64,000 nt of DNA, taken from NCBI RefSeq assembly GCF_001659605.2, contig NC_035164.2, forward strand, positions 8,233,038-8,297,037. The letters are read 5' to 3'. Position numbers and translations under genes: made by a program. The DNA comes from Manihot esculenta. Its lineage: Eukaryota; Streptophyta; Magnoliopsida; Malpighiales; Euphorbiaceae. Below, one piece after another: positions 22,804 to 35,040 of this stretch. How positions within the stretch are numbered: position 1 is the first letter of the stretch; each line of letters opens with the position of its first letter. A model generated the notes under the pieces. It was not told the DNA's origin. It searched no databases and saw only the letters and a program-made list of their open reading frames with translations.

Positions 22804-24584
22804 GCTGGCGCCTACGCCGCGTAGCTTGGTGGTATAGCTTCCCGGAACTGAGCCCCATCGCACCACCCTTCTCCTTCATGTACGCGTCGTAGAAAAAGCA
22901 TGATTGAAAAAAAATAAAAGGGAAGACTGTATTTATTTTAACAATATAATTTAGGTGATTTTTAGTGGTAATTTTGTTTGAATTATTTTGTTAAAAACTA
23001 AATAAACTTGATAAAAGTTTTATATTTTATTGAAAATTTTTAATAAAATAAATTTATTTTTCATAATCAATTATATTATAGAGAATACACGATATTAATA
23101 AAAAATTCCCAACATGATTTTTTTAAAAAAAATTTAAAAAAACTAAAGTCTATAATTTTTGTGAATTTTCAAATAATTCACAATATTATATTTAATTAAT
23201 AATGATATTATTCATTTAAATAGTTTTATTAAATTAATTTATAAAAATATATATTTATACATTTGAAAAACCAATATCTGTTAATTTAATATATCTTTAT
23301 AAATAATTACTATTTTAGGTAAATTTATAATATTAATTTACAATTTCCATAAAGTTTAATTATTTTTATAATGAGACACTAAATTAAGATTTTACTTAAT
23401 TGTTAGTGAAAAATAATTTATATTTAAAAAATATTTTATATTATTTTATATAAAAATATAAAATATTTTTTAAAAAATATTTTCTAATAAAATAATTTAT
23501 TTTTTATAATTTAATTTTAAAATAAAATATTTTAATAAATTCATATACATAAATATTAATAAGATTTTCAAAATATTAAAAATAATTTATCTATTAAGAA
23601 ACAAATAAATTTTTTCTTAATATAATTTAATTTTTCTAAATAAAAATATATTTTTCATTCATTAATTTTTTTTAAATACTTGAAACACTAAAAAATAAGT
23701 TTTGTGAGTCCCGAATTTAAGAGAATAGAACCTGAGACCTCTCAAATTTACTCTGTAAGTACTATAAACACTTAATGTTTATAAGCTAAATTTCATAAAC
23801 TAAGTTAAACATTCTCTTAATAGGGTAAATATCACCTATTGTAACGTCTTTAAATTTCAATTTGTAATACACAACCTCCTAAACCTTAGTTTAGATAACA
23901 AGAAACTCTTAGTAATTTTTTTTTACAGAGTTTCGGTTAACTTGTTCACCTATCAAGTTAGAATAAAAATTATGTTTCATCTCTACTCTTTATTATCACT
24001 CAAACTCAGACACTCTCTCATTCCTGCTCTGTTCTTACTAATTATGAAAATGATAGCCTCGGATGTCAACTTTTAGTCAATGGAATTGATATGCTCATAT
24101 CTTTTTATTTTTAGAATTTGTTATCTTATATGGAAGTGAAATATCTTACTAAGTTTCAAAGCAAATTTTATCTATTATGAGCTTGATACCATTGTATGTG
24201 AATACAAAAATATTAACCATTTATTCAACAAATGTTAAGTATTTCTATCTGACCCTCTCAAAATCCTTTTATCAAAGTATTAAAATATTCAACTAGGAGT
24301 TGATACTTGAAAGAAATATCTGTATCAAGATTTTACCTAGCAATTGATGCGTGAAAGAAATCAAAGCATCAATAAATATTTGTTCCTAAACTCAATTTTG
24401 CTGGACTGATGAGAAGGTTGGATGGAATTTGAATATGAATGATTTATTCTTCATGTTAGTGGGTTTTGAATATAAGGTTGAGATGAAAGAGATAGACTTT
24501 TGAGAATTAGGAATTAGAAATCCACGAGTTATGAGGAGGTTAATACACAAGTCAAGGGATAGTAACTCAAATTTAATTTAATAT
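22804..24584. other. Intergenic spacer; no gene seen
   Basis: The first 80 bases are unusually GC-rich and contain short open frames on the minus strand (for example an ATG at about 22879 with 26 codons). From about 22900 the DNA is AT-rich. Around 24178-24200 'gagcttgataccattg' looks like a decayed tRNA-Met-type PBS, but no LTR could be paired with it. Confidence 0.4.
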
Positions 24585-25494
24585 TGAGAACTAAGATTTG
24601 GTGGGGTCATTAGATGTGAACATCTAGATTGTAGTTTGATTCAATGGGCAGATCAATGAGCTATAATTGGTTTAATAAAGAGTAGATGCCTTTGAGATTT
24701 CATATGGATCCTTCCATGCTCGATCACGAGGAAGGGGCCTGCAAAATATAGGAAAATGGTCAAGTTTCCAGTGGAGACCCTTCAACGTTCAAGTCAGATC
24801 TAGAACTTTTAAAGTGATGCCTTAATGGAAAGAGATGCAAAGAAAAATAAAATAGAGAAGAGAAGAGAAGAGAAAGAAGAAGCTCCACAGAGAAAAAGGA
24901 AGGATGTGTCTGAGAGTTTCTGTGTGAGTGTCGGAGAGAGAGTATGATCCCTCCTTTGGATTAGATCAGTAGTATATATATTCTTGATCATTCTGACACC
25001 CATTGTGTCATGTCCCATCGGACTGGACTGAGGTGTCCTCTTACAGATGTATCATATGGCTTATTAATTATGGGTGGTGGATTAATAAATGCGACCAGTC
25101 CATATCCTATCTATCGTGTGCGCTACGTCAGTCCATTTTATCGCATACATATTTATGACCTTGATGATATATTGAGAAGGCATCTAGCATATTGGAGGCC
25201 AGCGTCTTTCCCTAGTTTTATTAGGTCATGCTCGGATTACCCAGTCTATATTGAGGTAGGTCTCCTCTGATCACTTATGATTGGTTGGGCTTGCATCCAA
25301 TATTAGGCCTTAAAGAACTCTTCTCGTCCGCTTTGGGCTTTGATAGGGTCAAGGGTGTTGCTCTGATCTTTATATCTCATTGGTCAGGCTTTCTGCTACT
25401 CGATCAGACCACACGATGAGGTTCATGGGAACCCTTCTAAATCCTATTTACACGTGTCGTGATCTTAACAGACTCTGTTATTTATATGTTATTA
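24585..25494 (-). repeat. 3' LTR of the noncoding element
   Basis: About 910 bp. It starts tgagaacta and ends at a position matching the right LTR's TATCA tip (here mutated to tatta). It contains a TATA-like tract (about 24972-24982) and a GAGA-rich stretch (about 24858-24885) shared with the other LTR. Confidence 0.88.
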
Positions 25495-26374
25495 GATGTT
25501 ATTTTGCTTCTTCGAGGGTTATTTATGATAGTTGGAGGAGCGAATTTAATCTTATAAAACCATTATGGACAGTTTTCGATGCATTTCCCTTTGAGAAATA
25601 TGCCCTCATCATTATTGGTTCTCTAACAAGCACCATTAAATGAAGGAAATAATTATCGAGGGGTTTAGGCTCATGGCTTATTGGCCCTCATTTTGTTTTA
25701 AAAGTTTATTTGCCAAATAAAAGTTTGCCCAATGCATACGTAACAAGAATACATGCTTACGTAACAAGAATACATGCTGTGAATTCAATAGTGTTTATCA
25801 ATAAATAATATGTAGCACAAGACATTTAGCTTCATATTTCAAGTAAATGTAAATATTAAATTTGACTAATAATATACGATCCACAGAGTCTAATAAATAA
25901 TATTTTCATGTATGAATTTCTTCAAAAAAATTTCAATTCATAATGTAGTTTGTTTAAATATGTAAATTTCTTTTCTCATGAATATTCATGTTGATTTCAA
26001 TCAACAATAAAATTTTTATGCTAAGCTAAAATACTATAATGCTTGTGTTTGAGTAGACATAAAAATTTTCATCTAGAATTTGACTTACGTAGCTAGTAAT
26101 GATAACCAAAATACTTTGATCTAGAGAAGCAACTATACAGCTTAGTCAAATAGTGTACGTCACTTTTCTCCCACGACTTCTTCTATTGGGCTTTTATCGC
26201 GTGACTGTTAGATTTATTTGGTGGTTCCCTAGTCTTTTCACCATCTCTCTTCCTTCTAATCTCTCATGTTATTGTTATTTAGCTTTTCTTGGTTTGCCAT
26301 GCAGATCTCAATAGGTTTTGTTTGGAAACGCTGCAGACAGAAAAGTCTCCTTCCTTTCCACAGACAGTGCCAAT

Positions 26375-27294
26375 TGATAAATTGAGATCTGCTGGGGTCA
26401 CTAGATGCGGACACCTGAACTATGGTTTGATTCGATGGACAAATCAATAAGCTATGATTGGTTTAATGAGGAGTGCATGCCTTTGAGATTTCATATGGGT
26501 CCCTCCATGCTCGATATTGAGGAAGGGGCCTATAAAATATAAGAAAATGGTCAGGAGTCTACTGGGATGCCCCGGTAGAGACCCTCCGATGTTCAATTCA
26601 GATCTAAAACTTTTAGAGTGATACCTTAATGGAAAGAGATGTAAAGAGAAATAAAATAGAGAAGAGAAGATAAAGAGAAAGTTTCAAAGAGAAAAAGAGA
26701 GGATGTGTCTGAGAGTTTCTGTGAGTGTTGGAGAGAGAGTCTCTAATCCCTCATCTGGGTTAAATCAGTGGTATATATATCCCTGATCATTCTGACAATC
26801 CTAGTGTTATATCCCATCAGACTAGACTGAGGTGTCTTCTTGCAGGTATGTCAGATAGCTTATTAATGATGGACAGTTGGCTAATAAATGCGAAACCAGC
26901 TGGTTCATACTTCGTTTATCGTGTCCGTCACATCATTCCATTTTACTGCATGTGCATTTATGACCTCGGCGATATACTAAGGAGATGTTCAACATGTTAG
27001 AGGTCAGCGTCTTTCCCTAGTTTTATTAGGTCATGCTCGGGTTACCTAGATTGTATTGAGATGGGTCTCCCTTGATCACTTATGATTGATCAGGCTTGCA
27101 TCTAATATCTAGACTTGAAGAAGTCTGTCCATCCGTTCCGAACTTTGATAGGGTCAGAGGTGTTGCTCTGATCTTTATATCTCATAGGTCAAGCCTTCTG
27201 CTGTCTGGTCAGACTAGACGGTGATGTTCATGAAACTTTTCTAAATCTTGTAAACGCAGTGATCTTAACTGGTCCTATTATTTATATATTATCA
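26375..27294 (-). repeat. 5' LTR of the noncoding element
   Basis: 920 bp, ends TGATAA...TTATCA, collinear with 24585-25494 throughout. The TATA-like tract and GAGA-rich stretch are at equivalent positions. Confidence 0.88.
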
Positions 27295-28680
27295 AATATT
27301 ATATTTAAATTTTATATTTATAGTATATAATTTATTTTTTAATATATATTTTTACATTCATAAAATTAAAAAGAAAAAAGAAAAAAAATTACATGGTGAA
27401 AATGGCTCAATCTTGCTCCCGGAAGGGGAATCTCTCGCCCCCATCCAAGTCTCAACAATGAGAGTATGGGGAGTGATTCCCGCCCCGCCCCTCCCCTCAA
27501 TCCTAAAAAAGTATAATTAAACAATTTATCTTATATAACTGTAATATTAAAAAAATAAAAATATATATTATTTAAAATTAATATATAAAAAATTAAGTGA
27601 TATTAAATAAGAGAGAATTACTATTAGGTCTCTAGGTTATTAAAAAATTTATTAATTGATCCTATAATTCTTAAAATCAATTAAAATATTTTTCATTATT
27701 TATAAATTAGTCATTTTCTAGGTATTGGGCGAATATTAAAATATTTTATATTTTAATTATATAAAATAATGTAAAGTTATTTTATAAAATAATATAAAAT
27801 TTTTATAAAATAATATATTTTTTATATGAATTCACTCTGTTTTAAAAAAATAAAATATTTTCTCTTATACATCTAAATTTCGAATTTAGAATTATTGATG
27901 ATGAAAAATAAATTATAATATCTTATTTTATCTCTTAAAATTCAAAAAACATAAAAAAATTATTTATTAAATATGCAATTTATTGTCATATTACGAAAAA
28001 AATAATAGTAGAAGACAATCATTTGAATAAAAAAATTTAATATTTGAATGACTTTCGTCCAACTTTTATCTATCTAAAAAGTCTAGTTGACCGGCAAGTA
28101 TTGTACAGTTAAATAAAAAAAAAATCAAAATATGAGCTATTTGAAAAAGAAAAAAAGATAGAGCTTTCCGAAAAATTATATAGAATAAATATTGTGTCAG
28201 TGGGATTTATATATAATGGATGAAGGAAGGTTATATTTTTGTCAAATGTAAAAAATCTAAAATTATTACAACATTTGAAAATTACAGTTGTAGAAAGCGA
28301 AGAGTCTGAAATTATCACAATTATTATAATAATAGATTACAATAATTCAAGTTTAATAACTTAATTGTAAAGTTTGCAACGATTGATTAGAGTATCAAAC
28401 AAACTATTTTATTTTTTGTTATACTTTAATTATTTATATCTATTTATTTTTTGTATAAATTATTTGAATAAAATAAAATTTTAGTTTAATAATATTTTAT
28501 ATAATTAGTTCTATTAATTTTTTAATTATTTTATACTTTATTATAATTAATATTTTTTATAATAATTTTAATAGATTATATATATTTATTCACATTAAAA
28601 AATAAAAATATATAATATTATTAATTAAATTATATTAAATATAATTTCAAAAAAATATATAATAGTCCCTCCTCCTTCCT

Positions 28681-28806
28681 TTTCTTCTTCAGCTTCTTCT
28701 TCTTCTTCTTCTTCTTCTTCTTCTTCTTCTTCTTCTTCTTCTTCTTCTTCTTCTTCATCATCATCTTTTTCTTCTTTTTTGAGGAGGAGGAGAAGGAGGA
28801 GGAGGA
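28681..28806. repeat. (CTT)n microsatellite followed by a GGA-rich tract
   Basis: CTT repeats run almost unbroken from 28681 to about 28773 and are followed by a gaggaggagaagg-type purine tract at about 28780-28806. The pyrimidine run and the purine run could pair in a hairpin or form triplex DNA. Confidence 0.9.
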
Positions 28807-29235
28807 ACTATTTCATTGACGGAAAGAAATGATAAGGATGTTTTAATATATGTGAGAAAAGATATTGACTATTTCGTTGATGGAAAGAAATTATAAGTAC
28901 GTTTTAATAAATGTGAGAAAAGATATGGACTATTTCATTAACAAAAAGAAACGATAAGGATGTTTTAATAGATATGAGAAAAGATAAGGACGTTTTAATA
29001 TATTTCTGAAAATATAGGGAGTGACGATTTCGTTGACGGAAAGAAATAATAAGGAGGAACTATTTCGTTGACGGAAAGAAACGATAATGACATTTTAATA
29101 TATATGAGAAAAGATAGGGACTATTTTATTGACGGAAAGAAACGATAAGAACGTTTTAATAGATATGAAAAAAGATAATAACGTTTTAATAGATATGAAA
29201 AAAGATAAAAACGTTTTAATAGATTTTTGAAAATG
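28806..29235. repeat. Irregular minisatellite of about 60-bp units
   Basis: Several successive copies of a unit containing 'gactatttcgttgacgg', 'aaagaaacgataagg' and 'acgttttaatagatatgag'. Copy lengths vary (about 35-80 bp) because parts are deleted or doubled. A related diverged copy appears again at about 29340-29440. Confidence 0.75.
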
Positions 29236-29821
29236 TAGGGACTGACTTGTTAATAATAGTAATATCCAAGGACTAAATAAAAAGTTTTATTTGAGGATAA
29301 AATTGAATTTTAAAAATTTCTCTATCCTCCTTGATCTAATTTTAACGGGAAAGAGGATGTAAGGAATATTTCGTTAATAAAAAGAAAACATAAGGACCTT
29401 TTAATAGGTTTCTAAAAATATAGGGACTGACTTGTTAATAATAATAATATCCAGAGACTAAATTATAAGTCTCCCATAAATTAACACTATTTGAAATAAT
29501 AAAAAAGTTTTACATATAGACTTATATATATATATATATAGCCAACAATTTATTTTCTTATCTAAACATTTTTTTTAGAGTAGTTATAAATATATTTTTA
29601 ACTTTCTATTTATTATTAAAATAAAAAATATAAAAAATATTTTTAATAATAAAATATAATAAAATTTTTATTATAATATTAATAATATATTATATTAAAA
29701 AATTTTAAAAATTAAAAGATTAATAACGATCAATATAATAAATTATATTTATTATATCAAAAAGTTAAAAATTAAAAAAAATCATATATTAATAATGACG
29801 ATAAAAATAATAAATTATATT

Positions 29822-30342
29822 TGATGATCTAAGATCCAGAAAATAGGGTTTTTACAATGGGTTCTGTAGAACTGGAAAAATTTAGACCTAGAGGAGAGTA
29901 TTTCTCCTTTTATATGTCTCTTTTTATATGTTTTCTTTTGTTTGCTAGTGACGTATTAACAGAACGTGTATCATTCAACCACCTATTCCTGCTGCGTTGA
30001 TACGGGCATACGAGGAAATCAGATCTCTGTCCCATGCTTAACGGCCCCTGATTCTCCCCGGGTGCGCATGCGGATGGTCCCACAAGGCGAAGGAGCTGAA
30101 CTCCTTCCTAGTTCTGGGCTGGGCCGGAGGATGAGGTTAAGACTAGGCCCGGAGAGGATCTGTCCATCGGGCCGGAAGAGCTAAGCCGGCCTACCCGGAG
30201 AGATTGGTGGGAGTTTGGTCTTCAAGGTTGGCGGACTGGCGGGTTGGGCATGGACCATAAGGAAGACTTGAGGACCTCTAAGTACTGGGCTGATATCATG
30301 GGCTTGGCCCCAGGCCGGGGTGGAGAAATCCAGCGGTCATCA
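29822..30342 (-). repeat. 3' LTR of the gag-only element
   Basis: 521 bp, TGATGATC at one end and GGTCATCA at the other. It aligns along its whole length with 37168-37673, the main difference being a roughly 15-bp extra 'tctctttttatatg' here. Confidence 0.92.
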
Positions 30343-30586
30343 ATTGCCCCTTTACCTTCTCGTCAGTTATTGTCTGGCTGATGAGGGAGTAAATACCGAG
30401 AGTCATCATGACCGCGCCGCCAAAGGGCAAAACTGTTCAAAACATCTTTTCGGCTCTTTATTGTTTCACATTTCGAATTCTCTCTATCTTCTCGGAAAGC
30501 TTGCTTCTCTTCTGCTCTCTGTTCTCCTTTGCCTTCTTCTGCTTATCCATCTTTACTGTGTTTCAGGTACGCTTTCTTATTCCTCC

Positions 30587-33500
30587 ATGGAAGGTCCTAA
30601 ACTTCCCGAAGTTTTTGATCTTAAATCATGCATCACTCCTTCTTCCATAACTAAGTTCATTTCTCGGAGGTATTTAGATACTCCGCTTTATTTTATTCGA
30701 GCTCCCCTCCAGAATGAGAGAATAGTTCTTCCAAATCCTTCCCCTCCTGGTTTGATGATCCCCAAAAGGGTCGTAGTATAGTCTTTTTCCTTAAGCAACG
30801 AGACCTCGGCCTGACTTTCCCGTTTACCCCTTTCTTTGTCGAGGTTTTTCGGTACTTCGGGATATCCCCCCGGATGCTGTCTCCAAATTCCATTTTGTTC
30901 ATGTGTTGCTTCGAATCTATCTGCTTGAGCTGGGGTTTTACGCCCACGGCGTGTCTATTCGTTACTTTCTTCCGTCTTGTTAAGGCGATCCAAAATTTTT
31001 ACTACTTTGCCCCCCGTGGAGGGCTATCTCTCTTCACGGGCTACAAGGATTCAATAAATGGCTGGGTAGAGAGTTTTCTTGTGGCAGAGTTGAAGAAAGA
31101 GACTGACCTGTCGTGGGGAGTGGGGCTCGACTGGGAGGATGTTCCCCTGGGCTGCAATGACCTGCCCTACCTGAGCCTTGCCGAGCAGGTGGGATTCCTT
31201 TGACTGACTTCTGTCGACAAGAAGTATGATGTCGAGAAGTGTATGTTTGCGTCTAACCTTAGGGATATCCGAGATGCGGGTATTGCGCTTGGTCTAGCAG
31301 TTCTTTTTCCTTTATGACTGGTACTGGAAAGTATGCTAACCTTTTCTGGTTTTGTGTTTTTTGCAGCTTCTGACGCCAAGATGGATCAAATCAAGCCCCC
31401 GAAGAACTTAGTTTTGTCTCGGGAGAGCATGAATGTCGCGTTGGATGCCCTCCGAGCTGGACGTCGTGTGTCTGAAGCCACTGAAGAGGTGGCTCAGGTT
31501 ATTTCCTCTAGGACGGTTAGCCATCCTCCTGCCAAAGCTTCCTCTCGAGCCCCTAAACCGAGCTCTCGTGGTACCAAATCCTCTCGGCCATCTAGTCGTG
31601 GCAGGTCGATCTCGATCCCTGAACCTACTTTGGAGTCCAGGTCCAATCAAGCTTCTATAGAGGAGGCGAGGGAAGCTCCTCAAATCATTACGGAGCAGGC
31701 GGAAGATATTGAGCAAGTGAGGCTGGATCCGGCTCTTCCTCCCGCGGAGGTGCCAGGGGGGAGGTTTGAGTCCCCCATTGTTGAAGAGGAAGCTCCGGAG
31801 AAGAGGACGGAGGTTATTCTTGTGGAGGGAGATGTCCTAGAGGCCCCTATCGGGGATGCCCCTGCCCCTGTGGGGACTGGATCTGGATCTGTTGACGAGG
31901 CGCCACAGTGAAGACCGGGGACAAGTGTCCAGCCCCTCTTGAAATATCTCCCCCAGCTCCTGCTCGGAAGAAATCCAGGGCTTCCAAAGGATCAGCTCCA
32001 GCCCTCCCCCCTATTGGAAAGGAAAAAGATGTCCCCGTAGTACCTCTATTGTCTGCTCCTGACAACGATATTCTGAACGTGGAGGACATCACCCACCAAT
32101 CTCCGGCCAGTGTAGTCGCCGAAATCCTCAAAGAGCGGATGTTTGGTGGCATTATGGAGGCTTCAGATCCACGCCTGCTTGCCCTCACTGGTCTTCTAGC
32201 CAGTTCTACTAAGGAGCAAGCAGCGTTTCGATCTCGACCTCGGGAGGAGCTCGGGGATATGATTAGGGAGATGCTTCTGATGGTAAGTCGTCTTTCTGTT
32301 TCCCTTCTGGCTTTCTTTGTTTCTTTCTTCTGATGGTTGTCTTTTTGTACTAGGTGACGGGCCTCCTCATGGAGGTGGATGCTTGCGACCACTCTCTCCG
32401 GGAGTCTGTGAATCGCCGGATTGAGGAGGCACGTCTGGAGGAGAACTTGTCTGCCACCAGCGATGCCAGAGGCAATCTCACGGCTGCTCGAGAGCACTCT
32501 GAATCCCTCCGGCTCGAGCTACATACAGCCTTGGAGGCTCCCAAGAGGGCTGATGTGAGGGCCTCTGAGGCGCAGGAACATGCTAAATCCCTGGAGGCGG
32601 AGTTGTCTCACACCCGAGGGGTCCTGAAGGAATCCGACGAGAGGGTAGCTGCAGCTGAGGTTCGCTGTGAGGAAGTTTTGAAGCAGTTGTCCTCCATGGT
32701 GGAGACTCTTCGTGAGAGGAACGAGGCTATAAGCCAAAAGGACGAGGTCCAGCGCCAGTATGAGGCCCTGAAGGCTGATTTCAAAGAAATTCAGGCTCAC
32801 CTTGATAAGGTGAAGATTCAAAAAGAGGGGGCCTTGGCTCGAGTGGAAATCCTCGAGCAGGAGCTGAGCACGAGCTTTGAACGTATCAGAGACCTGGCTT
32901 CATCGGCAGAGGAGTTCAAACTTCATAATCAACAGCTCAGCCATGAAGTCAGGACTTTAGAACGTAAATGTTCAGCCCTGCTCGAGGAGACCAGGCATGC
33001 TGAGAACAAGATCCAGCTGGAGTGTGAGAGGCGTCTGATGGAGTATCAGGAGTCGGATGAGCTAAAAAGGAAGATTGAGCAGGCCTGTGAAGCTCACCTC
33101 CAAGATTATAAGGATTCTCCTCAGCTGAAGGCAATTATAGCTGAGGCCTATGAGTCACAACTTGCGGAGTATAAAGCCTCTAATGAGATGAAGACTGCTG
33201 TTTGGCAAAAAGGCTTCCGCATGTTTGCGACTGGCTTCAATCGGGGTTTAAGAGAAGCCAGGCTTGCTCCTGATATCCCTCTAGCAAAGCTCCGAGCTGC
33301 TGAGGTGGACTCTGATGGCGAAAATGTGCTATACGGGGAGGACGACTTTCCTTTGCCCAGAGGAACCTCTCGCATTGCAGCTGAATCTTCTTCAGAGGAA
33401 TCTGAGCTGGATGGGGAAGGTGTGGACGTCCTCGGACCTGAGGAGGATGACTCCGGGCCTCAAGAAGGGGATGTAAAGCTAGGAGAGGAAGGTGCTAGGC

Positions 33501-33673
33501 CTTCAAGGCTAGAGATTGTGCCTCTTGTTGGCACTGAGGGGTCTGAGCTGGAGGATGTCAGACCTCCTTCAAATGTTAATGTAAATGTAAATAAAGATAG
33601 TATAGGTGACGATGTTCCTAGAAATGTAAGTCCCTTAAGGACTGTTTTTCCTTCAACCTTAGCAGATAAATAG
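30587..33673 (+). pseudogene. Antisense gene in the gag-only element, Transposase_28-like, with coiled-coil tail
   Basis: Plus-strand gene opposite to gag. ATG at 30587 begins MEGPKLPEVFDLKS. After a frameshift (about 30700-30780) a block reads FPFTPFFVEVFRYFGISP and later GWVESFLVAEL. This is the pattern of the plant 'putative gypsy type transposon' domain (PF04195). An in-frame TGA lies at 31201. A clear acceptor (TTTTTTGCAG) at 31366 opens a Ser/Arg/Pro-rich exon. A second frameshift lies near 31890-31908. A 71-bp GT-AG intron (32283-32353) joins in phase 0 to a 440-codon exon. That exon is strongly coiled-coil (Glu/Leu/Ala-rich with YESQLAEYK-like repeats), then acidic, with its stop at 33671-33673. 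Related additional or antisense ORFs are known in Tat/Grande-type elements; function is unknown. Three disruptions make this copy a pseudogene. Confidence 0.8.
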
Positions 33674-34313
33674 ATTGTAATACATTTTTTCTTTAATGAA
33701 ATTTTAATTTCCTCCACTTGAACTACTTCTTGTTTTTCGTTCATTCTTGAACTTATCTCTGCCTATAGATGAAATGCTTAAACTGCGTGCTTCGTAATTT
33801 TTTCTGAGGGATCCACTGTGATGTCTTTCCTTTTTGCCTTCAGGCTTGTCAGGACTGAAATTCTGTCGTTTGACTGAACTTTTGACCTGTGGATTTTTCT
33901 ATTTCACTAACTGAAATTCTTATCCGTAAGCCCTTTCCGAGCTGGACTAACTGTACCCGTGAGCTCTTTTGAGGTGATGAGCGGGGACTGAAACTGAGGT
34001 TTTATCTACTCGTGCTCTTAGGTTTTTCCTCGAGTTGCCCCTTTACCTCCTCAGTATTTATTACATGAGTGGTGAGGGGGTAAATCCTTAGACTTTGTAA
34101 CTGCGCAGCTTCATTTTAGACAATTTTACCTTTCTTTCCGGTTATGAGCTCGGATATCTGGTCCCTCGTGAGGTGATCCTTTGTCAGTTGGTGCGGTCTG
34201 GGCTATATGCGCCATTGGGATAGGGAGTTCATCCTAGCTGCCTTCTCAACTTTTTCTTTTAGTTTTTTATGCCTGCTACCTGTATCGCGAGCTCGGGAGT
34301 CCGGAATTTTACT

Positions 34314-34317
<4 letters not shown>

Positions 34318-34358
<41 letters not shown>
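34318..34358. repeat. Poly-T run of 41
   Basis: Uninterrupted T from 34318 to 34358 inside the gag-only element (poly-A on the element's own sense strand). It may be a replication slippage product or the tail of an embedded cDNA fragment; assembly length is likely uncertain here. Confidence 0.9.
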
Positions 34359-34360
<2 letters not shown>

Positions 34361-35040
34361 GCTTACAGTGTTGTTGGCCCTGATATGAGGCCTCTCCGAG
34401 CTTCTGGGAGGACCGTCCCTGGATTGAAGAGGTCGGATTGTCTGTTTTGGACCTGATCATACTTCGATTCGATTCTTTTGTGTCTTAGTGGGTCAGGGCT
34501 TCCTACTGCCCCTAAGTGTTTGGTATGCTGTTTGCTCTCGAGCTTTTTACGGGCTCTTTGCTGCCCCTGGGTTTTACCAGTGTCAAGCTTACTTTCTTGA
34601 GGTGGACATGGTGCTTTGGTGCTTTGGGGCCTGCGAGCCTTACTTTAGTAGGTCGTGCTGCTGTATGATACAGACGTTGGGGTGCCTTGGTTTAATTTCG
34701 TTATGTGCTGGTTACTTTGCGAGATCGGGCCTTTTTGTTAATCCGAGCTCTTTCGGGAGGTTGGATTTGAATTTTCTGTTTCAGCATCCTTTTGAGGTTA
34801 GCCTGGCATTTTGACGCCTTTGGCTGTTGTGTGAGATCAAAGTCTCTTTACTTTATGACTTGAGCTCCTTTTGGGAGGTCGGATTTTTAGCTTTGTACTT
34901 ATAGTTCCGTACACCAACCTTTTATATGAGGTCGGAATTATGCTCTTATGAGTTTGTTTTTGCGTGTGGTCGTTGTATACCACTGTTTGCTGTGAGTATG
35001 TGATACCGGAAGATCTCTAGAGACGCCGGTCTTTGTTGCT

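Larger units (their letters stand above)
24585..27294 (-). mobile_element. Noncoding LTR retrotransposon derivative
   Basis: A 2710-bp element bounded by two long LTRs (24585-25494 and 26375-27294), flanked by a perfect target-site duplication AATAT (24580-24584 and 27295-27299). Just inside the right LTR is a PBS-like site (minus strand TTGGCACTGTCTGTGG, complementing 26358-26373), so the element lies in minus orientation. The internal 880 bp contain no protease, RT or integrase. Shortly after the PBS is a 14-codon frame beginning MANQEKLNNNN, similar to the MANHNENN start of the gag in the element at 29.8-37.7 kb. That suggests a deleted member of the same lineage. The LTRs differ by numerous substitutions and indels, so it is older than the copia copy. 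Confidence 0.88.
27295..29821. other. AT-rich spacer with microsatellites
   Basis: No gene is seen. A sharply GC-richer island occurs at about 27395-27505 inside otherwise about 80-90% AT sequence. A minus-strand frame of 69 codons at 28109-28318 is Phe/Ser-rich low-complexity sequence and is not called. The CTT microsatellite and minisatellite are listed separately. Confidence 0.5.

Noticed and set aside
24178..24200. tRNA-Met-like PBS relic suggesting another LTR element
   Set aside because: The match is imperfect and no LTR pair, PPT or pol sequence could be found around it.
25010..25643. Two open frames of 86-87 codons on the plus strand
   Set aside because: They lie in the LTR and interior of the noncoding element, have no motif, and the second LTR copy does not preserve them.
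29966..30184. 72-codon frame in the LTR, repeated at 37298-37516
   Set aside because: Present in both LTRs, but no start context or known domain; LTR sequence explains the duplication.
34203..34460. 85-codon frame with a Lys run
   Set aside because: The run is the translation of the 41-base poly-T; no protein features on either side.
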